A stretch of DNA of 64,000 nucleotides from NCBI RefSeq assembly GCF_900963305.1, contig NC_042533.1:93008-157007 (forward strand), read 5' to 3'. This stretch comes from Echeneis naucrates (taxonomy: Eukaryota; Chordata; Actinopteri; Carangiformes; Echeneidae). The position numbers were made by a program, and so were the translations under genes. Positions 29,640 through 41,613 of this stretch are shown in pieces (the first letter of the stretch is position 1; each line of letters opens with the position of its first letter). The notes under the pieces are model-generated. The model was not told where the DNA came from and searched no databases. It worked only from the letters and a program-made list of their open reading frames with translations.

Positions 29640-30190
29640 TGGAAGGCAGTAAGTGATCAAACAGGAGATGGTTTGAGTCTGACGGTTAGCACCACAGAAG
29701 GTCCAAAAGGACCGTCCACTTCAGAACTGTAGGGTGGATGTTCAGCTCCAGATCAGTGGGAAGGACCATCCACTCCAGAAAGTCAGATGGGAAAAAAAAT
29801 CTACATCAGAAAGCTTGAAGGGACAATCTTCCTTTTGAACTTCAGATATACAGAAGATAAGTGTGAACCACAGACTCCGGATCTCCAAGGAGGACAATCT
29901 GCTCCATCAAGCCAGAAGAAGGACCATCTGCGTCAGAAGTTAGAAGGAACGAGATCTAGAACTCCAACCAACTTGGAGGTGACCATCCACTCAGGAGGAA
30001 CCAAAAAGTTCACCACCACCCCTTCCAGAACATAGATGATCCACTCAAAAAGGACAGGAGGAAAAATCCATTGTATGTCATTTGGTCTGGGTGGATGATC
30101 CATTGCAGAAAGTGAAGATGGGCCATCAAATCCAGGAAGTAGAATCTTTTCCACTAACTTCCAAAGGATGGAATGGACCACATCCCTAGT
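29640..30190. repeat. Degenerate tandem array with gga-ccatc-cactccagaa units
   Basis: Repeated variants of ggaccatccactccagaa, with spacers such as agtcagatggga and agttagaaggaa, recur at roughly 30-45 bp. Examples: gaccgtccacttcagaac (29710), gaccatccactccagaaa (29763), gaccatctgcgtcagaag (29922), gaccatccactcaggagg (29982), gatgatccactcaaaaag (30035), gatgatccattgcagaaa (30092). The copies are diverged, so the array is old. A weak open frame across it is a by-product of the repeat. Confidence 0.6.
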
Positions 30191-30536
30191 CCCACTAAGA
30201 TCAGAGTAGGATCCGATCTGAAACCGTAGGAAGAAAAATCCAGTCCAGGAAGCACTTCAGTGGGAACATATAGAATCTAACTATTGACCAATGAAACACT
30301 GAGCTGAAGTATGATGGACAGACACACAGGCATACGAGACCCTGTTCAGTACCGGAGGTCTTTCAGTCAGAGGACGTGGTCCAGTTATTTTGGGTTTAGC
30401 ATTACAGACATAGTTTACTCAAGATAGTACATAGTATAGATCATTGAGTTTGGGGGTGTTGATCCAATCCTAACAGGCTTGGAATGGTTTAAAACAAGAA
30501 CCTGTTGAATACTGATCCAAACCAGTCAAGACCAGT
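30191..30536. other. 3' flank of kiaa1549
   Basis: No coding potential. It probably contains the kiaa1549 3' UTR. A clear minus-strand poly(A) signal was not found. Confidence 0.35.
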
Positions 30537-33500
30537 CTAAGGGTAGCTGGCCACTGAAGCCTGTTTCTGGGCTAAACGACGCAACTCCTCCCTGATTGCC
30601 TTGATAAGTGAGGCAGAAGTGTGGGCAGAGGGTGAGGCGTCCTCTGGGGGGTATTCTGGAGTTGGTGAGGTCAGTAGAAGAGGAGGTGCCGTTGGGTCCC
30701 GCAATGAGGAGCTAGGCATCTGGAAAACAGAGGAAGAGGAGAACTCAGGGAAGGACAGCACCTGTGAGAAGAAAAAAGAGAGGGGGAAGTGAAGATAAAA
30801 AAAATAAGTTCAGATAAGTTCAGATGCAAGATATGAGGGAAGCAACAGGAAAACACTTTGATGTAGTCAGAGTCACTGGCCTGTACTTGTCTATTTAAAC
30901 CCAGTCTCCCCAGTGGACTTACACTCTCTCTGCTGGCTCCTGGTCTGGATAGGTCCTGGTCTGTGTGCTGCTGGTTCCAGCTTGAGCCAGTGGGGCCAGA
31001 CATGCTGCGACCCACTCCAGGGTAGGCACTGATCTGACTGGACAAGCCCACCTGGGTCAGGTGGTGGAGCTGTGCACCTATTTAAAGGTGTGAAGATCAG
31101 AACTGTTTCAGTACAAACAAAAAAAAAACGACAAAAAGTCTGCATGTGAGATAATGGAACAATAATCAAGATTCCAGTACCTGTGCTGCCCCCTACAGGT
31201 CGAGGTCTGGAGGAGGCTGGGGGGCTATCATACTGCCCCCTGTTGGAGTAAATGGACTCCTGTAGCTGATCCCCAGTAGAAACGTACCCTCCTGAGCTCA
31301 AACCCTGCCTGGATAACACACAGAGTATCAGTCCTGCTTCAGGTCCAGCCCTCAAATTTGGACCTGGTTTTGGCTGCACTGACCTCTGCAGCAGACTCTG
31401 GACTGAGGTGGGAGACATCCCCAGCTCAGAATATCTCTGCAGGAAGGAGAGGAGGAGACAATGAGAACTGAACACAGATCCATCATAGCTCATCACAGTG
31501 CTGGGCTTCAGCTGCAGGTCAACACACTCACTGCAGAGAAGGGGCTGTGAGAGGGGGCTGCTGGGTAAGAGCCCCACTGTCTGCCAGGGGGGTGGGCTTG
31601 AGGGGAGGGGCTGGGCAGGGTAGGGCTTGGCCCACTCACCCCAGCACTGCCCTGTGATGACGGAGACACCAGAGCAAAGGCATCATCCAGGAGAGAGTGC
31701 ATCTGTTGTCGGGCCTCCTCAATGGAAGGCTGGGGGGGCATGTAAGGTGGGGGGGCTGGAGCCGGGTCAAACACCTCATCGGTAGGGGATGGACTGCCGT
31801 GGTCTGGATGCAGGTCTGGGTCCGACTGCAAGAGATAAGGCAGAATAAAGAGCAGATGATCAACAGGGACCATCGTTCTCAGCGTGTGACTCTAGACATC
31901 ACTGTCAAATATGGAGGATGAGAATGGACGGATAAACACACAGAAGGAGTCAGAGAGTCAGACTGATCCAGATCTGATCAGTTTATCACTGAAGTCAGTT
32001 TCCCACACGGCAGATCAAGCTGTTAGAAAGATCTGATTCTGCAGTTTAAAGGAAAGGAAACAGGAAGAACCATCAAAGAGGAGATGATGGAGGAGAGCTG
32101 CTTTGATCTGTTGAATATCATGAGCATCAGTGTTTTCTCACCATGTACGCCACGTTGTTGAATCCGGGGTATTTCCTGTAGGTGGCACTCTGATCTGTGA
32201 GCAGCCGGTCTCGGTCAGTATCAGGAAGACTTCCAGGTCCTGGCTGAGTACGCTGCCCCCGAGGAGACCGCCTCCCCCTGGGACAAACATGAAGACTGAG
32301 CAGACCCGTTTGAGAGTGGGGTTGATGAGACACTGTTCCTCTAATAATTGGAGCATCATTTAAAAATGAACATATTGTATTGTAACATATTGAATACTTG
32401 TAACTAGAGACTGAGACAATAAACTCATCAGGAAAATGTTTACTGAGCTACTACAACCAGGGATGTTGCCCCCTGATGATCAGTAGATAGGATGAAGTAT
32501 AGCTTGAGAAGTTCTGGTCAGATTTTTTTTTTAATCATGCATGGCAGCAATTCTAAGATAATCGTGCTTTACGTTATATTTACGTGCTTGTACCAGTCTG
32601 AGAAAGTAGCCCGTGTTTGAGAATAATTCAGAACACTCATAACAAACAATCTGGACTGCATGGATGGCCAAGTGTGAGTGCACCCCAAGGCGACAGGCGA
32701 ACTCTGACCTTTTTTTGGAGTCGATGGGAGTTGGTGGTGAAGGGGCTTCTGCCTGAAGGATGCAGTCCATGTGGTCATGAGCAGAACTGTAGAGCCGCTG
32801 AGCCACCTCACTTTGCACTGGCCCATCCCCAAAGGCATCCATGATGTCATCCATGGAGGGAAATTCACACTGACCCCGCCTCTTAGCCCGCTGCCGCAGC
32901 TTGTTCCTATGATGTTCGATCTCTGATTTGTGTCTGAGTGCCACCTGCAGGAGTACAGGTGACTACATGGGTGAGTTTTAAACACATTGAGGCGCGCAGT
33001 GAAAGTGTGCTTGTTTTTGTGAACGGCTCACCTCTGTGCTGACCTTTTCTGTCAGAGTGGGGCTTGGTTGAGATGGGGCATGTGGTGGTGGCGGACTAGG
33101 TTGAGGCTGCATGGCAATCAGCTGCACCTTGTTGGCTTGGCGACGAGTGCCATCAGAAGAGCCCCGCGACAGGCGGTCCACGTGATCAAAGATGGAGGAT
33201 GAGGACAGAAGTTCATCTGGACCGCTGCCCGATGGAGCTGCAAGGGGCATCACCAAGGTTACTGTGTCAACAGGTGTCACCACAGCTACCCATTTATTTA
33301 TAGGTTATGGCGAGGGAACCTACCGATCTTACTCCTCCCTTAAGCCCAGGAGCATGAAAGAGAAAGGATGAAGTTGACCACACCTTCATCATTCTCACAC
33401 ACATCTCTATCAAAAGTCTAGAAGTGAAGACGATGATGTATCTCTGACCGTTTTTGGGTGTCTTCCTGTGCTGTTTCCCCTCAATGGGCGTTGCCACAGG

Positions 33501-36500
33501 TCGTGTGCTTTCCTCTGCAGACTCTCTGCCACTGGATTGGTCACTACCCAATGAGTCGCCGTCTGATGGGCTGAGCCTGGAGGAGACAGTTCGATGTGGA
33601 GATTTTAATCACCTCTGACTGAAGGAACCATCTACCACCACAGTAACAAACATATCTGACCTTCCCCTGCGGCGGCTAGAACGCCCCGCCTTCGATGACG
33701 ATCCTTTGGATTTGGGGGTGTTGAGGTCTCCCCCGTCTGAGGGCGTGGCTTCTTTGATAGGGGGTGGCAGTGGACCAGGCTCCTGGATCACCATGATGTC
33801 ATCCTTACTGTGCTGACCGAGGTGGAGCTTGGCAAAGTCAAAACCTTTTACACTTGGCGCCTGAAGCTGAGACAGGACATGATGTCACATGGTGTTGATC
33901 AACAGGAAGGACTACAGCTTCCTATTGACTTCTTACCTTCTGCCTTTGTTGGATGGTGTTGATGGCGTCCGGCTGAAACTCAAGTTTCTCAGAGCCGCAC
34001 AGTTTCCAGTAGAGGATGATGATGATGAAAACAGCCAGCAGGACAGGGACAACCACACCAACGACCAGCCAGATGCTGCTGCTCTGAGTCTCAGCTGGAG
34101 GGACAGACCGAGTCTCCACAGCTGGTGGGGACACAGAGTAAATTCAGTTAAAAACTGATGGAGTTCTGGTTTTTATTTTGAAAGGATGAGGAAACAGACA
34201 GATGTGTGTGTTGAGTCACAGACTCAGACTCACGCTGGGCCAGCGGTCTCTGGACTCGGTGTCCAAGGACTATGGCAGCTCTCTGAAGTTCCAGGCGGTT
34301 CAAGGTAGCAGCAGTCATCTCAGCTGGGATTCGCTCTCCACTTGAACCCTCCACGAAATATAAAACCTCCAGGGGGCGCTCTGGCCCAGACAGCCTTGCC
34401 ACCCGCACCACCTGACATCACCACACACATCCACACCTCTAAGCCAGAAAATACAAACCAGATCCAGATGTGTGTGCGTGCCCTCATGATGTGTGTGTAC
34501 CTGTAGACTGTTGTTGCCCACAGCCGTTGCTCTCTTCCAGCGCCTCCTGCTGAACTCCTGCAGTCCTTCCTCCAGCAGCAGAGCCAGACGCCTCTCCAGA
34601 CGAGCTTTAAAACTCTTCTCAGCCACCAGGTTCTCCTGGACTCCCAGCAGCACTGAAATGGGAGATGAACCGTCATGTCCCACTGACCCCCCCAATGGTC
34701 CAATGAACCACACACACACACACACACACACACACATCACTCCAGCGTCCACTGGAAGTTCATTCTCCTTCCATTCAGCTGCTCTAAGTCAGGACTTCTC
34801 ACCTGTACGGACCCAGGTGGAGCGCAGGTGATGCGATGTGTTGAGTTCAGGGTAATGGACGGCTGTGGACAAACACACAATCTTAGACAAATGCGACAGA
34901 CACGTTTGTGTTACACATGAACCTTTAGTGACCACAGAAACAAAGAAATGACGAGTCGTACGCTCTGCAATCTGCAGGGCGGGAAATCCAACGTAGAAAC
35001 TGAATTCCACCAGACTAAGCTTCCTCAGGTGTTCGCTGACCTCTGACCCTGACAGGTAGCCCCGCCCATCACGAACTGCAAAGTTGATGTCAACAGGAAC
35101 TTTCTGCTCAGCTGGTGGCCGGAAAGCACCCATGGTGATGTTCAACAGCTGGAACTCAGAGTATTTTTCATTAATAAAACAGAGAAAACTGACTGTACAG
35201 TGATGTCAATAGTAACAAACAGGAAACTGGCTCACCTGGACAGTGACATTTCCCACCTCATGTGACCGTCTCCGTGTCTCAGCATATGCCATTAGGAGGC
35301 CTCTCTCCACCCGTTCACTGAAGTTGCAAACTCTGACATCAACATGGGCAGGAACAAACTGGAGCACAGAGTGGATCTGATACCTGAGGTCAGGTACAGT
35401 GTAGAGCGCTGACACAGAGGGAACAGGGCCAAAGGAGCGCGGTGGTTGTCGAAGGGCGTTGATGACAGCCACTGCAGTAAAGATTAGCGGTCCTGATACG
35501 ACACGAAAGGCAAAGCTGGACGGAGTTCTGAGGAACTGAGGAGGACACGGAGACAGTGCCCTCAATCACCTGACATCAGCAAGGTGAGGTCACTGGAGCA
35601 GGTGTGAAAGACAGCAGGGGTCAGGCTCAGACAGTGTTTACCTGGAGCTCCACAGAGCGGTTGAACTCTCTCCTCAGGAGGTCTCTGACCTGACTGAAAC
35701 CAGCTGACGTTCCCCTGGAGCTGACTGAGGGGTGGAGCCAAAGATAGATGGTCACAAAAGGTCAACAAACAGCTAAAATACACAAGTCAGCATTGTTCCC
35801 GGTGGTCCCGTCTCCCAACCCTCTGTGGTCTTACCAACTCTGACCAGATACATCTCAGGCTTGGTGACGTTACACAGGTACTGTCTGGTGGCTGGACCCT
35901 GGGCCACTCTTGGTGTGGTGACGGGGGGGGCTCTGGTCTGGCTGATGGCTGTGATCTGGGTGGTGGTGGTCCTGGCGGTGGTGGTCCTGGTCGGTGGAGC
36001 CTTGTGTATGACAACTGGGGGCCTATCTGGTCTGTCGGGACGAGTGGGGGGTCCAAATGGGGGTGGAGGGGGCACCTGGCTGGTAGTGTTGGAAGGGGGA
36101 CGAGGAGGGCGTTTGCCTGAGACTGTAATTTGATCTTTGGGATTTGGAGTAGGCAAAAGACTTGAGGGGGTTTTGAGGGTAGTTGATGGGGAAGGTGGTT
36201 TCCTCTCACCTGTGATGGTGGGAGAGAGGGTGAGAGGAGGGGTGGGCCCTGCCACAGTAATCATGGGCTCCTTTCCTTGTGGCAGGGCAGAGCTTGGGGA
36301 GGGCGATGGAGTCAGATGGTGAGTCTTTGTCGCTGTTGGAGAGATGGGGGATTTGTCGGTCCAGGTCACTCGATCCTGGTCCTGGTCTCTTTCCCTCTCC
36401 CTCTCCCTCTCTCTCTCCCGGGCAAGCAGGTTGGTGTAATACTCCAGACTGTTCATGTCGGGCAGCAGCAGCTCGGTTGGTTCCAGAGGCATCATGTCCT

Positions 36501-37245
36501 CCAGATCGTAGTCGTCCTCCCAGGTGGGGAAGACATCCAGCTGGGTGGGTTGAGTGTGCATCAGGATGCTGGGGGTGGAGGAAGAGGATGAGAGGGGGAG
36601 GCAGGTGGAAAGGGAAATGACAGGACGGGCAGGGAAGGCGGTATCATAGGAGACCCAATCCGCACCATCGTTGTCATCATAGGGGTGACTCGGCAGCGGA
36701 GTGGCCAAGGCCAGCTCCTCACCATCAGGCACCATGAAGGACAGAGTTTCTAGATAGTCTCCAGAGCCCCACCCCTCTTCCTGCTCCCAGGGGGGAGGAG
36801 GGGTGAGGGTGGGCTGGCTGTTAGGGGAAAGAGGTGGGGGGAGACTGGGAGACAGGAGGTCTGGGGGTCTCAGTAGGAGATGGATCCCCTGAGCGCCAGA
36901 GTCTGAGTCCTCGATGGACCCTCCATTGTTACCACGGTAACCAGAGTCTGAGGGTGGGCTTGGGGCTGGAGGTTGAGGGGAGTTGGGGAGTGGTGATGAT
37001 GGTGAAGGATGTGATGAAGGTTCTACCAGCTTGTTGTAGTCCAACACACCTGTTGAGAGTCAGACAGATCATTAATGACCAGGACCCAACCATAACTGTC
37101 TGTTGCCTTTTTTGAGATATTTGATTGCAACAAATGAAATCTCAGCGCTTGATGCTAAGATAGGCAAACCAGCTAATGTAACTTAACATTAAACAAAAAC
37201 ATTTTATTAAAGTTTAATCAATTCTCATCATACTAACTGTGTTAT

Positions 37246-37278
<33 letters not shown>

Positions 37279-38182
37279 ATTAATGGGGTATCTCTCATCT
37301 GTTGCTGACCTTGTTGCTATGGTGACACTTTACTTTCTTGGTTTATTTCATCAGGACAATACGTATTAATCTACAATACATACAAAATATAGTGTAAATA
37401 AACTGGAATTAGCAAGAATGCTTAACTTCATCTGTAGTCCCCAACAATGAACACAGAACAGTCAACGCTTTGCACCAGGTCTCTGGCAACATTAACTGTT
37501 GACAGTTCAGGAGCTGACGCCCCTGAATCACAGTAGGATTAGGGTGGAGTGATCGATTGATGGATGATTGATAGATTATTAACTGATGGATAATTGGTTG
37601 TCTGATGGTGAGTCATAGTAGGCTTCCTCTCGTCTTCTGTCAGTGACATCTTTATGCTGAAGAAAACTGATACCCAGGAGGATTCTGGGTAAAGTCTCAT
37701 TGTTTCTGGTCGCTCATTGGCCGTTGTGATGACAATTATGTCGGAGACCTGGTGCTGCCTCGGAGAGGTGATGTCACAGACCTGGTGTGATGAATGAGGT
37801 CAATGACAGGTCCTCATGAATGTAGTAAGACCAGGATGTATGTGTGTGTTTGTGTACAGCAACAGTGGGGTGACATGAAGAATCTTCTCACCTGTTTTCT
37901 TCAGGCAAAACAAAGGTCAGAGGTCAACAGCACAGTCCCAGCCCAGACCTAAAGAAACCAAACCTCAAGGCCAGCACCTTCACCCTGAGACCTAGACCAG
38001 TCCAGAGACTGGACCGGATCAGTCATCTGCCCCTTCTTACCTGCGGCAGGTGAGGCAGAGGTCACCATGGAAACCAAGGTGCCCGTCATCAGCAGGATCA
38101 GACCGAGTGTTGGCTGACACATACAGGTTCTGGGGTCCATCCTGGCCCTGGAGCCGGGGTCCGGGGGAATCGCAGGGTCCAT
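30537..38182 (-). CDS. kiaa1549: KIAA1549-type single-pass membrane protein
   Basis: KIAA1549 is a large type I membrane protein of unclear function, known as the fusion partner of BRAF in pilocytic astrocytoma. Exon 1 (to about 38042) codes a signal peptide with core LGLILLMTGTLVSMVTSA; an alternative in-frame start is at 38140. Exon 2 (37049-35835) is about 400 residues rich in Ser, Pro and Thr, mucin-like, with an (RE)n tract near 36400. Exons at 35530-34235 code a folded ectodomain with FSFYVGFPALQIAE and VLYFVEG. The membrane segment IWLVVGVVVPVLLAVFIIII (near 34070-34010) is followed by LYWKLCGSEKLEFQPD. A long basic and proline-rich cytosolic part ends with LIKAIREELRRLAQKQ, the conserved C-terminus. 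Later exons lie near 33866-33660, 33575-33450, 33240-33030, 32945-32700, 32290-32140, 31825-31640, 31440-31380, 31310-31190, 31070-30920 and 30760-30537. The paralogue KIAA1549L is the main alternative; the svopl neighbour favours KIAA1549. Confidence 0.88.
34709..34736. repeat. (CA)14 microsatellite in kiaa1549 intron
   Basis: A perfect CA run lies between the exon ending near 34500 and the exon near 34860. Confidence 0.9.
37250..37278. repeat. (CA)14 microsatellite in kiaa1549 intron 1
   Basis: A perfect CA run lies in the 1 kb intron separating the signal-peptide exon from the large exon 2. The rest of that intron shows nothing else recognisable. Confidence 0.9.
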
Positions 38183-40006
38183 TATCCTCAGAGGGCTGCC
38201 GGTCTGATCCCAGTCCAGAGCACTGAGGGTCCATTAAGAGGACCTGGACCCAAAGATTGTTTTTCTGTCAGGAGACTCCAACCACATCCCTGACGAAGGT
38301 TAAAGGTCAGATTCATTGATAAGGTTCATATTGATTTGATTCCCCCCACTTCCTGTGAATTATAAAATAAAATAAATAAAATTTTTTGTTTGTTTGTTTT
38401 AAAGTAAATCAGTAGAATATCAGTAAAGTCTGAACTGATCCAGCTTATTGATCCATAAAATTAAGAATCAGGAATCAGGGCCCTAAACCTGACACTGACT
38501 GGGAACAGGGACCTGGTTCCGGTCTGGTGTTGGTTTCTGGACCCCCACCTAAGTCACCACGCTGTGCTGGTGGTCCTGCACGGCTCGGCTCAGTCTACTT
38601 AGAGAGAACCCGCTACAGTCCGCGGCCTTCGGCGGCACGACTGAGCTTCACCGCCGCTCGACAGTCACCGTCCCGAGTCGACGCTGCAGACTCTCCGATT
38701 CGATCAGCGCCGCTTCCCGAGGTCTGATCACCGTGATGATCCGGACCACCCCCCCACCCCCGATCAGCAACTACAACAGATACCGAGCAGCAGCGATGTG
38801 GATCAGCCCTATAACCGTTAAAATGAAGACTGCACAGAGAGAGAGCGAGCCGAGCCGAGCCGAGCCGAACCGGACCAGCGTGTACGGGAATGTTCTAGTC
38901 CTGGTCGGAGATCGGACCTACCTGCCATCCTGGAGATGCGGTTCGGACGCGTCACGCCTCTCCAGAGCCGCGCGGCGCGCTCCCTGCGCGGCGAAGGAGG
39001 AGGCGGAGAGTCGCTGCAGAATCAGACCTTCCTCCTCTCTGACCGTAGTCTTCCTCACATCCAGCGGATCCGGATCGCCCAGTGCTCCTCCCGGATCCTT
39101 GATACCGCTCTGGAGCCACATGTGACGCGGTCTAAGGACATCTTGCTTGTTTCGAGCTTGACCCGGATCAGATCTGGTCGGGCCGAAGAGATCCGTCTGT
39201 GCGGATCCTGATCTGACCCAGATGTGGGAAGGATGGATCCTCAAACGAGTCCAGGCTGATCCGGTTTGGATTCAGCCACTGAGTCGCTGTGACAAAGATG
39301 GACTTGATCTGAGACCAAAACCAGAATCCAACCTGATGTGTTTCATCAGTGTATCATCAGACCTGCATAACGTGTTGTTATGGAAACAGACAGCCAGCTC
39401 TCAGTAAGACCAGGACCAAAACCGTTAAATCCAGATCAGAACCGCTTTTTCAATCAATCAATCAAATCCTTTATTTGTCCCTCGAGGGGCAATTTTTAGA
39501 CTCATCCACGTGACAGATAAAAGCTGTCAGTTGAGCTGGTGGAACACTTTCACATACTGAACACTGAACACTGAAATAGGACCAGCTGTGTTTGTCTTCA
39601 TTAACTGACTATGTCTGTCTCCTATTGGACAATTCGAGCCTGAAGGCCCCGCCCCCCTGGACTCCAGGTGGACCTTCAGCGTTAGTGATTTCCTCATTCC
39701 GGTTCAGTAAGAATCATTAAGAGAGCGTCTGCATCAGATGATGAACACAAATATAAGCCTTAATCTGGAACCAGCATCATGAGCTTCATTCCAGATGTTT
39801 GAGAAAAAGTGAAGCTGATGTTATAAAATCAAACATCAGAGCAGCTTCATCCTCCAAAGGTTAGGGTTAGAAAAACTACTAAAAACTAAAGAAAAACTAA
39901 ACCAACATGTCTGATAGTCCTGATCAGACGTTGGACCTGCAGCTGTGTCCAATCATGCAGGTGTAATGAAAAGTCTGGATCAGTCCAGGTCTGAGGATTA
40001 GACACA
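38183..40006. promoter_or_regulatory. Head-to-head region of kiaa1549 and the serine protease gene
   Basis: The part at about 38560-39210 is GC- and CpG-rich compared with its surroundings (for example ccgcgcggcgcgctccctgc near 38969). It fits the CpG-island promoter and 5' exon of kiaa1549. A tandem gagccgagccgagccgagcc run sits at 38847-38867. The rest toward 40006 is AT-richer and would include the protease promoter. A short dispersed-repeat-like piece is listed separately. Confidence 0.55.
39451..39502. mobile_element. Short LINE/SINE 3'-end-like fragment
   Basis: Tandem caatcaatcaatca is followed by cctttatttgtccctcga and ggggcaattttt. This resembles the 3' terminal segment shared by fish non-LTR elements and their SINEs. 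Only about 50 bp is recognisable and no family can be named. Confidence 0.35.
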
Positions 40007-40691
40007 ATGCTGTGTGTGATGTGTTTGCTGTTTCTGTGTATCTTCAGATGTCAGACAGGTGAGATGCTGGATCCTCAGAACAGGGCTGGGGGGGTCTCTT
40101 CTATGCTGATCTGTGGTTTGTTTGTGTGCAGCTGAGATGGGTACAGTTACCTGGTTTGTTCTCACCTGTGCCGATCCTCTGAGACCATGAACCAGGTCAG
40201 ACTCCTCTGTGTCTCCAGGTGGAAACAGAACCCAGGCTACCCAACAGAACCAGACTCTGCAGGACCATGAAGGAACCTTCTCTGGGCTGTTTGGATTCAG
40301 TGGTTTGTTGCGAAATCATTTGTCTCTACTGCTGTCTAATCTCTGTGCCGGTTGCTGCTGGTCCTTGTTTTTGTGTTTTTAAGTGTGCTGTCCTCTCAGA
40401 CCTGGCCGGGGTCCGGCACTTCAGTCCAGAGCAGGAGATGGAGACCAGGATCATTGGGGGTCAGGAGGCCTGGGCTCACTCGTGGCCCTGGCAGGTCTCG
40501 ATCTGTTTTTCCTCCATGCCAGCCTGTGGGGGAGCCATCATCAGTCCACTGTGGGTCCTGTCTGCTGCTCACTGTTTCAAAAGGTCAGAGGGGTTCAAAG
40601 GTCAAAACAGACGTGTTAATTCTCTTCAGACTAGAAGAGAAAACTTCGTGGGGACTGGGATCCTGAAAGCCTGATGAGAGCCTGACTCCCC

Positions 40692-40722
<31 letters not shown>

Positions 40723-41582
40723 TTCAACAGAGCTCCTTTCTGGAAGGTTCAGGCTGGAAAACATGATCTGGATAATCCTCATGAAGTTGGACAGCAGGTG
40801 TGTGTCCGAATGTTGGTCCATGTAACGTTCACTGACATTAACCGGTCTTTCTGACCCTTAAATGGCATCTTTGTTAAAAACAATTCAGGATCAGGTTTTT
40901 CCTCCTGTTCCTCTGAATCTGGATTCTGGTTCCTCAGTTTTTGTGGTATGAACAAGAGCTGAGACATGTAAAACCTACACTGGGTTGGTTGTATGCCTGA
41001 TTCTGCACTTAGGAAGGACTATGTGGCTGACCTGGGATTTAGTTTAATCTGGTCTACAGAGGATTCAGGATGTGCCGAAGTCTGTATGCCTCTGATGGTA
41101 GAGGAAGAGGGACTCAGTTGTTGTGACTTCCTGTTCAGCTGGTCGGGGTCGCGTTGATCTTTAGTCACTATGGCTACAACACTCGGACCAAAGAGAGTGA
41201 CGTGGCTCTGCTGAAGCTACAGGTCCCGCTGGTCTTCAACCAGTTTGTCAGACCGATCAACATCTGGATGAGTCCACTTCCTCTCTTCAAGAAGTGCACC
41301 ATCACCGGATGGGGCTCCACCCGCGAGAGTAAGGATGTTTTCACTGGGCTGTAGAAAGTTATGACTTGGCTCTGTATTCACTTTTTTTTTTTTTTCCTCC
41401 CCTCCCCCCCCCCCCAGATGGTCCTCGAGTCCACAGACTGCAGGAGGTGAATGTCACCATTCTGCCATCTGAGGTCTGTAACCGTTTCTACCTCGGGAGG
41501 ATCAGGTCCTCCATGTTCTGTGCTGGGAAGGACGAAGGAGGAGTTGATGCGTGTCAGGTAAGACCTGAATCTGGAGCTCCCA

Positions 41583-41613
<31 letters not shown>

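Noticed and set aside
29787-30181. Two opposite open frames of about 80 residues
   Set aside because: They overlie the degenerate tandem array and lack splice context or recognisable residues.
36277-36620. Long plus-strand open frames opposite kiaa1549 exon 2
   Set aside because: They are antisense shadows of a Pro/Ser/Thr-rich exon; the minus-strand frame has good splice sites and continues into known family sequence.
40219-40399. Protease N-terminus read as one continuous exon from 40219
   Set aside because: It would place Cys-rich intron sequence before the propeptide; the spliced model gives a signal peptide and keeps phase.
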